Positions 11,180 to 20,425 of a stretch of DNA of 27,115 nucleotides are shown here, in pieces (the first letter of the stretch is position 1; each line of letters opens with the position of its first letter). Source of the stretch: Phoronis australis (Eukaryota > Phoronida > Phoronidae). Location: contig NMRA01000221.1 of NCBI GenBank assembly GCA_002633005.1, forward strand, positions 636,718 through 663,832, given 5' to 3'. The translations under genes and the position numbers were made by a program. The notes beneath the pieces are model-generated. The model saw only the letters and a list, made by a program, of their open reading frames with translations, was not told the DNA's origin and did no database searches.

Positions 11180-11280
11180 CCGAGATCAGCCCTAGCTCGG
11201 AATCGAACTTGACAAATTCTTGCGCCGCAGTCAGAAGTTTCGTTAGCTGCGTTAAATCCCAGCATCAGTAGGCCAGTGTG
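11180..11280 (-). mobile_element. tRNA-derived SINE fragment or tRNA-like pseudogene
   Basis: On the minus strand there is a B-box-like AGTTCGATTCC (RNA polymerase III box B consensus GGTTCGANTCC) at about 11209-11199. It is preceded by an anticodon-arm-like CTGACTGCGGCGCAAG (11236-11221) and an A-box-like TTAACGCAGCTAACG. The order and spacing match a tRNA-Arg-like head. No clean acceptor stem closes, so it is not a functional tRNA. Confidence 0.5.
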
Positions 11281-12042
11281 GGAGAGTACTTCACTTGGAG
11301 TAGTCACAGAAATTCACTTCAACTGATGTGTGAAAAATAACGGCGGTAATTGGGATTTGTAATAAAATCACGAAACAGTTCAAAAATTTTATCCCACTCA
11401 ATCCCAAGCTTGCGTTTTTCGGCCGCGAAAATGATAACGTCCCTTTACCAATGTATTTTGTTTTGACGATAATGAAAATCTTAAGTATGCAATAATATTG
11501 ATTAAGAATTTTAAGAGCGACAATTGCAATTAAAAAGAGTACTAAGTAATCACTAACAAATTTGATATATTGTATTAATACGACTATTTGAAGTCATAAA
11601 AATGTTAATTGCACGGTTGAGAACACGATGGTCGCATTTTTTTCATATTGTAGAAATATTATAATGTTACTGACGTCGTGAATACAATTTTGGTATTGAA
11701 AATTGAGAACAGCGCACAATCTTTACAACACGTGTTTACTCGAACAGAAATGTGAGAAAGTGCGTTTTAAGATGATAAAATGTCGCCGCGCACAACTAAA
11801 CACAGGTAAAACAGGTTTGGAAAAAGGTAAACGCATGCATTTAACAGTATAACTACAATGATCATTCAAATACACGACACATTCAGGTATAAATGTGCTG
11901 ATTTTTGTCAAAATTTTATCGGAATTTTTAGACAAAATACGTCCAATATTACTTTGTCGTCTGCACACAATGTTACATACATACTTCAAGAATTTCAAAC
12001 AGTTATTTCACAAAACATTTCTTCAAAACATTATCACAAACA
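11281..12042. other. No gene recognised
   Basis: AT-rich, with short non-conserved frames on both strands. Its right end is the 3' flank of the TRIM-NHL gene. Confidence 0.5.
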
Positions 12043-12048
12043 TTTATT
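12043..12048 (-). promoter_or_regulatory. Polyadenylation signal of the TRIM-NHL gene
   Basis: AATAAA on the minus strand, 30 bases past the TRIM-NHL stop codon, a sensible position for a short 3' UTR. Confidence 0.6.
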
Positions 12049-12077
12049 CAACCAGGTGATGGTACAGGTGTGTTAAA

Positions 12078-13870
12078 TTAGATATCAAGATAACTAAACT
12101 CCTTCACATCACCTCCCCTCTTCAGTACATACACCTTCCCTGGGCCTGATGGACATATGGCCATAGGCCAGTCCACATCACCCTTCGTGGCGATCACGTG
12201 TGCACGTGCAGGGGTCAATAGATGTATACAGTCATTGTACCAGTCAGCCAGGAGAATGTGGCCGAACTGATCCACACACACACCTTCGGGCCCACGCAGT
12301 CCATCACTGAATGTGTGTATAACGGCCGGCTGTGTGGGGTCAATCACGTACACACGTGGGGGTGTCCACTGGCTCACCACCACATGTCCAGTGTTCTCAT
12401 CCACACATACATAGCGTGGTGAGAACTCACTAAGACCCAGGGAGCGGGCGTTTATTTGATGATGGACCTCACAATCAAAGTCGGTGTACAACACCCGTTC
12501 ACCGTCTCTATCCGCCACTATCAGCTGGTCGGTGTGACATGTAATACACCCCTCACCTTTATACACACCTGGGTAGACCTTCACCAGTTGACCTTTGGCG
12601 TTATACTTGACAACACCGTGAATGCCGTAGACGGTGATGAAGATCTCACCAAGTCTATTACATGTCACATCACGAGGGTACTGTAGTTGGTGCTGGGAGG
12701 TGTTTAACGTGAATTTGAAAGACAAGTTGTTTTTAATATACACCTTGACATTGTGGTTGTAACAGTCCGTTACAACCACCACCCCATCACCCACTGCCAG
12801 CCCATTACAACAGCCTCTCCTCTCCCCCTTAAGCAGACTGCTAAATCTCCGCTCAAGCTGAACATGTTTAACAGTCAGTTGAGGGGTCACACGGTGGACA
12901 GGTGATTTACTGGAAACTGCAACAACTGAGGCAAAATTTTCAAAAACATTGGATGAAATATTTTCGTCTTCCATTTTTTTCATAATATTCACACCTACAT
13001 TTGGAACTGCAATTGTCGCTGGTTGTATTTCAAAGACTGATTTTTCAACCGCTTCTCGATTTGATCAATATTCAAGTTCTTACGAAGAGATTCAATCTCA
13101 TTAAATTGTTGCAGTTTCTCAGCGTCATGACACGACTCAAGAACATTATTTACATAATCATATACGCTAGCAAACTTCGCCCTGTTCAATTCAGCCTCAT
13201 CACAAGCAGCTTCTGCCTGTTTTCTCGCCGCCTCTACTTGTTTTTCCAACTCAGCAATAGCTTTCTCTTCATTAACTTTGACTTGACGAGTGATCTCTGC
13301 CAGGAAATCACTGTATACACGTTTTATCTCATTCTTACAAGCATTTTGTTGCTGGGCATAACTTTGTGCAACTTGCTGTCGTTTATCGCGCAACATTTCC
13401 CAGTGCTGCGTAACATCTCGCCAAGGTTTCAACAAATCACCCATCACCTCAATGGCGTTTTTTGCAGCAACGTCTAAAGCTTTCAGTTTGTGTTGATTAT
13501 GACTTGAAGTTACACAATGTAAACATATGGCCACATCGCACTGTTCACAGTGCAGTTCCAAAACTCGGCCTCCATGAGCTGAACAATGCATTTTATTCAT
13601 GCTGTCATTATTCAAAACAATGTCACAGATACCGGCATGAAAAAAGTTATGTTGGAAGCCAGTGGCACCTTCTCTTGGAACAGGAAATTGTGTTTTGCAC
13701 AGCGGACATGGAAATTCACCACTTTGCCCCTGTTCTGTCATGTGACTGTTCAAGCAGTCTTCGCAGAATGAGTGAAGACATGGCAAAACCCTCTGATCAC
13801 TGGATCGCTCAAAACACACGGGGCACTCCACCAGTCGACGCAGCTGGGCAACTGGATCGTTCGACGCCAT
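12078..13870 (-). CDS. TRIM-NHL protein (RING, B-box 2, coiled coil, NHL propeller)
   Basis: Probable cytoplasmic E3 ubiquitin ligase or RNA-binding regulator of the TRIM family with an NHL C-terminus (the TRIM2/3/32/71 type of layout); the orthologue is not assigned. My model is exon 13870-12999 joined to 12909-12078, giving 567 residues. The start ATG (GACATGGCG) follows an acceptor, TTTCTGTCTGCAG, so an upstream 5' UTR exon is likely. The RING is C3HC4: C16, C19, C31, H33, C36, C39, C55, C58. B-box 2 has C96, H99, C108, C111, C116, C119, H124 and H127. Residues about 150-285 are rich in K, E, Q and A and look like a coiled coil. From about 320 on there are NHL-like strands, such as NGLAVGDGVVVVTD and PEGVCVDQFGHILLADWYND. 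All zinc ligands are intact. Without the intron the coding sequence is split in two frames. Confidence 0.88.
12910..12998 (-). other. 89-bp intron in the TRIM-NHL gene
   Basis: The donor GTAGGT (from 12998) and the acceptor GTTTCCAG (ending at 12910) fit. The first exon ends in two bases (AT) and the second supplies one (T), which restores the frame from the coiled coil into the NHL part. Without splicing, the first frame stops at 12995, and the second would have to start at a GTG or at an internal ATG. Other AGs (GCCTCAG, GTTGCAG) would give the wrong phase. A frameshift mutation is the alternative. Confidence 0.7.
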
Positions 13871-15498
13871 GTCCTGCAGACAGAAAATAATTATAATCAC
13901 TCGAGACATATTTCAGCATCATACCCGTGTTTTTTTCAATGAACTAACCTTTGATAACCCATAGACATTAAACTGGGGCTTATCATTATCAAAGGTCATT
14001 CACTTCGTTGTACATGGAAGTAAAACAGTCCTAGACAAGTTAATGCAAATTCAAAGGCTGCAGTTTTTTATCAGAGCAAAATGTTGACTGTTGTTTGCAT
14101 TAGTTCTTATTAACGTGTAACAACAACCAACATAAGGATATATATAGGACCTTATTGACAATTAGCCAAATATCTGTACACTGTAAATCTACACAGCCAA
14201 AGTATATATTTCTGAAAGGCAAATTCAAATAGAACTCAATAGTTGACTTGATACCACTAATCTGCCATTAATAAACACAAGTGATTATGCTTTTATCGTA
14301 AAATTTAGAAAAAGAAAAGTACAAAACGAGATCAATTCCATGATCTATTTAATGACCTATTTCCGTATGATATAAATGCTATAAAATAAAATCTCAACAT
14401 TCTTGTCATAGTTTTGTCTTAATTATCGTTTCCTTTTCATTTTAAGCAACTTTATTTTTTCACAAAAATCAGTCCTGCTTTTTGGTAATCCCTAACGCAA
14501 AAGTGGAACATTTTAAACCAACATCTAACAGTATTTTGTAGTACAGTGCATAAAGCGTAATATTTTTAAGTTGAATGTAACCTCGTTCACCCACTCTGAG
14601 GTAGTGTATGATGTTCCAGGGGATATGACATCACATCTTCTGGCGCGAGCAGTTGGGCAACTGAGAACGAAGGGTTGTTCAAAAAAGTTTGATTGTGCGA
14701 GTATTTCTTTGAGTTGGAAGGAAATAAAGACATCTAATAGTCTCCTAAGTTACTAATACCAATATAATCAATATGAGACATAATTTGCCAAAAAGCTTCC
14801 GGCGTATGGAGGGCCTTTGGGATGCCTACGTCTCCACTGTGGCCAGCTGAGAAGGTAGTACCAAGGAGTGACACTCCTTACTGTCTAAGGCTAGCCTAGA
14901 CACAAACTTACAGCAAGCTACACAAGACAACTAGCTGTATGAAGACAAACAGCTTTACATCAAGTTTAGTTAGCTTGTAGCAAGGCTTAGTAAGTAAATA
15001 CCAGAATTGTTTATTACATATTGTTACGGGAAAATAGGGCAAGAAAACATTCAACATTAACACATTCCACATTAAACTACAATACCTTGAATTATGTACA
15101 AAGACAAAATATATGAAATTTGTATAATGAAAGCAAACCTTTATTTCATTAATCAATTTGAAAAGACACTGTCTACACCAAGTGCAACTAAGAAAGCAGC
15201 ATTCTATTTCCAAAAAAATGTGACAGCATTCTACAACTTAATACCAGTACAACACCGAGGGACAACGTAACATTTCATGTCTACGCCATCATGTAAGCCT
15301 ACGGGTTGTTCTACAAAGTTCGTCTGGTGATTCCACAGTCTCTGGCATCATAGACTATAGTACATGGACCGCCAACTCCGTTTACTTTCAATGGACGAAA
15401 TCTGTGGTCTTACGCACAAGCCTTTACGTCATTATTCACTGGCGACACCTGGCTCAATTATCTGGTGTAATTTCCGGCAAGTACGTCGTCTGCTAATC
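13871..15498. other. 5' flank of the TRIM-NHL gene; no other gene
   Basis: The flank contains the acceptor at 13874-13886 and an inverted pair of TCF/LEF-like sites (13947-13996). The short frames at 14571-14756 and 14908-15213 show no family resemblance. I could not identify the TRIM 5' UTR exon or promoter. Confidence 0.45.
13947..13996. promoter_or_regulatory. Inverted pair of TCF/LEF-like sites
   Basis: ACCTTTGATAA (13947-13957) and its perfect inverse TTATCAAAGGT (13986-13996) flank 28 bases. Each contains the TCF/LEF core ATCAAAGG. They lie about 75-125 bases upstream of the TRIM-NHL start, although that interval may be intronic. A chance hairpin is possible. Confidence 0.3.
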
Positions 15499-15704
15499 AT
15501 GGTCGGTTGCTGTGTGACCGGTTGTTCGGCTACGCAGGCGAAATGCAGAGGCGTTAGCTTCCATAGTGTACGAAGACCACAAAATCCGCTTTGGGAGAAA
15601 AAGTTATGTTCTTGCGTCGACGTGAATGGAAGTTTTTCTTCCAAAAAAAAACTCATACATTTGTTCACGACACTTCGAAGATGGGTGTTTTTTAAGAGGC
15701 TCTG
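15499..15704 (+). pseudogene. THAP-domain exon with a homopolymer frameshift
   Basis: This encodes a THAP zinc finger (C2CH), a DNA-binding domain of animal regulators and P-element-type transposases. It starts M-V-G-C-C-V-T-G-C. Visible landmarks are C5 and C9, the V-S-F-H strand (19-22), W32 in P-L-W-E-K-K, and then, after a shift at the run of nine A (15643-15651), SYICSRHFEDGCFLRG with the final C-x2-H. Removing one A would keep the domain in one frame. As written, the frame instead reads K-L-I-H-L-F and continues to a stop. After G-S a donor-like GTAGGC (15705) could end the exon; the terminal AVPTI-type motif is not seen. An in-frame ATG at 15364 is less likely than 15499, because THAP domains normally begin at the start Met. 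A sequencing error in the A run or a real pseudogene both fit. Confidence 0.65.
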
Positions 15705-15710
15705 GTAGGC

Positions 15711-16468
15711 CTACTACTTAATCCTGTCTTCACAAATCCATTTTTCTTTTCTCCGTTTTGATGAAAACTATCTGGTAAACTTTTTGACGAAAAATGTCCG
15801 CTAAATTTCTTCCAATGGTAGTGACTGGTGAACTCTTGTCCTTACGAGGACCTTCAGCCATAGTCTAGTGAGCGAATTAACCAAATTACTCTTAGGTGGC
15901 CCTGATCAGACGGTTGGTCTCAGCATAATGCGCAGATTTGGCCAGGATTTGGATCAGCGATTTCAACAAACTCACATTCGTGTACAAATAAATAGGACGC
16001 TAGTAAAACCTTTAACATAAATAAAGATTACATTAATACTTCAGAAATAAATACCTGGACCTGTCAAAATCTATCCCGCAATTCAACAGCAGGTTACATA
16101 CTCAATTATTTATGTCGACTGTATGCCGCACAAAACTTGAACCATCTTAGCCAAGTACGCTGCAGTCTATGAAAATACCAGAATAACGAAAAACCTCGGA
16201 AGCAAGGGAAATGAACCCTAAGAGGTAGCAAGCAAGATAAAGGGGGTGGTAGGGACGTGAAGCTGACGTGTGCTAATTTTCAATTTCATACTTTTATGTG
16301 GCATTTTCATAATTTTGATTTGAGATGTCAACTCAGATCAAACGGTTTGAAAGTTCGGATTTTTAATTTGTAATGAACTTGAGTTGCACTGCACGTGACC
16401 TTTTATGAATTTACCGTAGTTGGCTACAGACAGGCCCACCTTTATAAAAACTAGCAACGTAGACAAAC
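15711..16468. other. No gene recognised
   Basis: No downstream THAP exon or transposase similarity was seen on the plus strand. The stretch is AT-rich with a purine-rich part near 16195-16260. Confidence 0.45.
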
Positions 16469-16626
16469 GCATGCGCGCACCCAGGGGAAAAGTCCAAGAG
16501 AAAGAGACGAAAGTCCACAATACGGCAGCACCCCGTTTTTTATTTTAGTTCTCACGCTTTTTGTTAGCAAAAGGTCCACTTTGCCAGAGATTCGAGCCCC
16601 CGTATTAGAGGCTGGGTGCGCGCATG
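16469..16626. mobile_element. Palindromic element with CATGCGCGCACCCAG ends (copy A)
   Basis: CATGCGCGCACCCAG on the left is repeated exactly inverted as CTGGGTGCGCGCATG on the right. The interior contains ATTCGAGCCCCC and TTGTTAGCAAAAGGTCCA, shared with copy B at 16908-17044 in the same order. There is no coding capacity. Confidence 0.7.
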
Positions 16627-16907
16627 AAACGTCTACACAAATTGCACCCAATGCAGCTCCTGGTTTAAACGCGGGCTTCTTTTTCAAAGTTTGGTCAGGT
16701 ATAAATAACGCCACAAACATGGAGGTTCACTGAAACACGTCTACCTTACAGATGTGACAATCCCTAGCCACGGAAAACTTGAGAGGCCGACAAAAATACT
16801 AATGATGAAATACCGGTGATGATAATCATCCACTTTGTTAATTTACTTCACCTACACAATTGGAAATAGCCGCTAAAATGAAACTCATTCGAGTAAGCAC
16901 CACGTCA

Positions 16908-17044
16908 TGCGCGCACTCAGAGGGGGGGTTCGAGCCCCCCCCTTTGGCGAAGTGGGCAAAAAAGTCTGCCCGCTCTCTTGTTAACAACAGGTCCATAACG
17001 TCAGGAATTCGAGCCCCCCATTTTGAAGACTGGGTGCGCGCATG
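16908..17044. mobile_element. Palindromic element related to 16469-16626 (copy B)
   Basis: The ends are CATGCGCGCACTCAG and CTGGGTGCGCGCATG. Near the left end a hairpin, GGGGGTTCGAGCCCCC, includes a box-B-like GGTTCGAGCC. Further in, TTGGCGAAGTGGGC resembles a box A, and AATTCGAGCCCCCC follows 60-70 bases later. This could be a tRNA-like SINE head, but a G/C-rich palindromic MITE explains it equally well. Confidence 0.65.
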
Positions 17045-17540
17045 CACGTGAGTCCCTGGACAGCCCCAATATGGTAGAACCCAAGGAGCTCAAGTCGGGG
17101 TTAAATCAGGATGGGCATAAATAAGGAAATTTACTGTATCAACAGATTAGACAAATAAGAATAAGATACAAAGCATTGATACAGTGTACACGCGCACAAT
17201 AACTGGGTCTATCATTTTCCCGCCGCAAGCGATTGAACCAATCGGATCACCAATGGCGCAAACCTTTCGAAAACAAGCCTGATTTTTAGGGAGTCTGTTA
17301 CTGCTCTTTATATTTTCAAAACTTTAATTTGTTATAGTTAATTTATTTGCTGTGCACCTCAATGAGACCAGTTCATATATATGCATTTAACACGATTAAT
17401 ACATTGTAAAACCATAGATTATGCACTATCAACATGAGACAAAAACAGTACACCCCTTTATTAAAAAATGGGTTAAAGGTTAGAAACAAAGGACGAGAGC
17501 GTAGACAAGTTTCCATCACTTGCAACGTCGATTTTTTACG
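17045..17540. other. 5' flank of the PHD-like gene
   Basis: AT-rich. TATA-like strings occur near 17308 (TTTATATTTT) and 17376 (ATATATATG). Either could belong to a promoter of the gene at 17541, but no transcription start can be fixed. Confidence 0.35.
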
Positions 17541-17858
17541 ATGGACGTTGGAGAAGAACATCAGTCTGGTGACAGCAACACGGAATCGTACGAAGGCGAT
17601 GATTTTCGAAATTTGATTCGTTGTGTTGTTTGTCATTTTTTTCCTACAGTTCAGGATTATTTGTGGATACAGGAACAAGAACTGAACGATGCAGGGTTCG
17701 TGACAACGTTGGTGAACGGTGATATCTATCTAAGGTGTTACAACTGTCATCGATATTGTCATCTCCTCTGTTTTCATCCAACCTTCCCAGATGAAAACTT
17801 GAATGAAGAGGACCTTCAGTACTTGAGTGAGCATGGTATACTGTGTGATTTATGTTGA
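17541..17858 (+). CDS. Small PHD-like C4HC3 zinc-finger protein, 105 aa
   Basis: Not matched to a named family. The start ATG has a strong Kozak context (A at -3, G at +4); an upstream in-frame TTG at 17520 is not needed. Residues 1-25 are acidic and polar. The metal ligands form C28-x2-C31, C66-x2-C69, H74-x2-C77 and C102-x2-C105, the C4HC3 order of a PHD finger, but with an unusually long first loop (34 residues). The chain ends at the last Cys, so it is essentially one domain. PHD fingers usually bind histone tails; that role here is inference. There is no intron in the frame. The stop is followed after 10 bases by a histone-type stem-loop and after 51 bases by a second one, which would suggest a non-polyadenylated, S-phase-linked mRNA. 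Confidence 0.65.
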   Translation: MDVGEEHQSGDSNTESYEGDDFRNLIRCVVCHFFPTVQDYLWIQEQELNDAGFVTTLVNGDIYLRCYNCHRYCHLLCFHPTFPDENLNEEDLQYLSEHGILCDLC

Positions 17859-17868
17859 ATTATTCAAC

Positions 17869-17884
17869 GGTTCTTTTAAGAACC
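17869..17884 (+). promoter_or_regulatory. Histone-type 3' stem-loop 1
   Basis: GGTTCTTTTAAGAACC gives a 6-bp stem with a four-base loop, UUUA, preceded by CAAC and followed by ATTTCA. Geometry and loop match the metazoan histone mRNA stem-loop, but the stem has a U-rich second half. It lies 10 bases after the stop codon, closer than usual. Confidence 0.6.
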
Positions 17885-17909
17885 ATTTCACGCTATACCT
17901 ACAACCAAC

Positions 17910-17925
17910 GGCCCTTTTAAGGGCC
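17910..17925 (+). terminator. Histone-type 3' stem-loop 2 with purine-rich downstream element
   Basis: GGCCCTTTTAAGGGCC has a 6-bp stem and UUUA loop, flanked by CCAAC and ACTCA, very close to the replication-dependent histone 3' end consensus. About 15 bases further on, CAGAAGAAC (17940-17948) resembles the histone downstream element bound by U7 snRNA. It is 51 bases past the stop of the PHD-like ORF. The loop sequence fixes the plus strand as the sense strand. No histone gene is visible nearby. Confidence 0.75.
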
Positions 17926-17948
17926 ACTCAACACTTCCCAGAAGAACT

Positions 17949-20144
17949 GCTCACTTGAGAATGTTGATTTATCAACACGCTTTCGTAGTTTTCTCAGTAG
18001 GCCTATGTGAACCGTAAATCAAAAACTGTCCGATAACTATGCTGCTATTGGGCAAGCAGACGACATAAAGGGTCGGAACCGAAGTTTGAATTTTGAAATT
18101 AATTACCAGTAGCATTGCCAAAAGTACTCACAATACCAACACTTCTACTATTGAAAGACTTTGAAAAGCGTTTCAATACCGAAATTAATATAAATTAATG
18201 TTTTTTTCGCTGTTTTGGACAGTAAAGTAGATGCAGGTATTTCTCGTCAAATTAAAACTGACCGGAAACTGCAGCAGATAGGTCATTAGAGGTCAACTCA
18301 GCTCGTAAGAATATGCCGGAGTTGCGAATCTGTTGTCTATAATCTATGCTGGCATGACATATGATTGGGGCTTAAAAAGGTGTCATGGATGCTTTACTTC
18401 AAAAAAGTATATTCTTAATCTTAACAAACTTTCATTTTAGATTCATGATAGCGTAAAACTTACTGAAACAAAACGACTGTAGTTTCCCGCCTAACGTTGA
18501 ACAGACTTCGGTCGACACGTCCGCCTGCTGTGAAGTAACTTCGTGATCTGCGCCAAGATACCGTGTAACTACGATATCTTTGTCTGTCTGCGCTAACAGC
18601 GTCACGCGCGTTTATTTATAGCAATGACTCTTTTTTTTCCTGGCGATTTTCCAAATGGGTCATCAAAGAAAGTACGCTGGAGTAACTCATTGGTAGCAAC
18701 CGTGCAACGTACGCAAGATTCAGTTGTACCAACAATTACCACAGCAGAAATCCGAGTCAATTTGTTTGCTACAGAGGCTTCTAACAGTAGTCAAATTCAG
18801 AAACTGGTTAGCCTACTGAACATCTCTTCAGAAATCAAGCTCACCCGGGTTATTGCAACGCCGTCAGGTGTTGCCCTCTGACGGTCGCTACGGTATATGT
18901 TCGTCTTTAGGCGGGTGACGATACTGTTTTGTCAGTTCACAAGTTAAGGTTGCCCAAAAAAGGAAACCAATTAATACAAAACTGGAATGGCCTTTTGGTA
19001 TTGTTTTTGATTGCAAAAATTACCGTAGTATGATGTCGTGTTTTTCGTCAAAAACCCGCTAGTGGAAGTAACCTGACTCAGTGGATGTAGGTAAGAGACA
19101 TTGCCGTGATCACGTACAAAATGAACGCCGTGCACTCCAGAGGCGTACTGGTACGAATGAAAAACGGTGTTCTTCTTAGTTCTGACGGTCACCAACAGTT
19201 TCACAGGCTTGCGACCCTCCCTCTGAATGTAGTCACTAATATTGTCTAAAATTCACGTCCCCTGACTGGCCGCCTGCCTGTCTGCGGCCTGCTCAGTCCT
19301 GGGTGCCCCCCTGTACGACAGGCCGCCAATCCGTGCACAACGCCTTACCCGAGAAAATCTCTGCTACATAATAGATGGGACAACAATACCAACAAGAACA
19401 CTGAGCTAGAATGTCCAAATCCATGACAGAACAGAAAATTAACCACAAATTATATGCAACAGCCGACCAGTCAGCTCAGTGGTTTTTATATGATCAACTG
19501 AAATTATTGTTATGTTCTCAAATTTACAAAGCGCAACTTTCAGTGCTTATATTTCAAAACTGCCTATGTCAATATGAGCTAAAAACAGATAATGTAGGGT
19601 CCAATGTTACAGGCTAACGTCAGAAATCTTGAACTTTACTAACAACGATTACCGTATTCTCGGTCACTCTTCACATTCTTCATCGTTTTCATGTGCCCTG
19701 GCCGCTTAGCAAAGGTTTTCAGCGCCCATGGGCAATACCATAATGCAAACCTCAGTTTGTCCATCATTATAAAAGATTTGTGGTTCAGTTTCTATTTTAA
19801 ACCTACACTGAATTCTCCGTTACAAACGAGAACTAAATAGTGTCTGCATTTAACAGGGAGAATTCTTGTGTGCCAACTTGCCCTCTGACAGAGCGCCGAC
19901 CATGCTGAAAAGTTGTACATGTCACAGCACTGTGAAAGAGTGTAGTGTACAACATTGTCTCTCCAGGCAGTCGGTAAAAGCAGTTCAAAGCTGGTCGTTA
20001 ACGATACTGAAGAAAATCTTCGGATTCGCTCATGCTTTAGCTGTTTCAATCGACAAATCGCATAAAATATTAGACCTCTGAACAACGTACATGGTAGGCT
20101 CACATCGTCTCTGCTATGTGTCTATTATACACAGTTGTACTTGC
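17949..20144. other. No recognised gene
   Basis: A frame at 18624-18881 (85 codons) and one at 18971-19204 on the minus strand have no family resemblance, and no splice or polyadenylation context that I can defend. 19255-19330 is GC-rich with GGCCGCCTGCC-type repeats. I cannot say more. Confidence 0.45.
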
Positions 20145-20231
20145 AGATGGACAACAACAAAAAAAATTGTTGCAGCTACTGGTACTACTAAGTGCAATAA
20201 TAATTAAGTTGATAATCATTTTAAATTTGTC
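20145..20231 (+). repeat. Direct repeat, copy 1
   Basis: Starts AGATGGACAACAACAA and ends near AATCATTTTAAATTTG. It matches 20343-20425 with a few changes, in the same orientation, 198 bases away. One copy has a longer A run. Confidence 0.85.
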
Positions 20232-20257
20232 CTCCGTCTGTTTTTCATTCAAATCTT

Positions 20258-20342
20258 CAGAGGCTGGATGCGCCCATCTTAATTGCGCGGCTGCTCGAGA
20301 CAGAATGTTGCCCCCCCATATCGTATTCTAGGTCCGCCACTG
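20258..20342 (-). mobile_element. Short CAGTGGCGG-end MITE relic between direct repeats
   Basis: The right end, CTAGGTCCGCCACTG, is the inverse of CAGTGGCGGACCTAG. The left end, CAGAGGCTGGAT, is an imperfect inverted partner. A C run (20310-20317) matches the C-rich part of the family seen at 3771 and 21822. It lies exactly between the two direct repeats. Confidence 0.55.
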
Positions 20343-20425
20343 AGATGGACAACAACAAAAAATTGTTGCAGCTACTGTTACTACTAAGTATAATAATATT
20401 TAATTTAGCAATCATTTTGAATTTG
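20343..20425 (+). repeat. Direct repeat, copy 2
   Basis: Near-copy of 20145-20231, beginning immediately after the MITE-like end. Confidence 0.85.

Noticed and set aside
11180-11280. Functional tRNA gene
   Set aside because: A and B boxes are present, but acceptor and D arms do not pair.
12222-12686. Plus-strand frames of 66 and 76 codons
   Set aside because: Antisense to the NHL-coding exon.
13001-13890. Plus-strand frames of 158 and 142 codons
   Set aside because: They are antisense to the TRIM-NHL first exon, which has intact RING and B-box ligands on the minus strand.
17869-17925. Bacterial-type rho-independent terminators
   Set aside because: Stem-loops lack U tails, and their loop, stem length and flanks match the metazoan histone 3' signal.
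18624-18881. 85-codon plus-strand ORF with ATG
   Set aside because: Considered as a small gene, but nothing supports it beyond length: no domain, no known family and no clear 3' signal.
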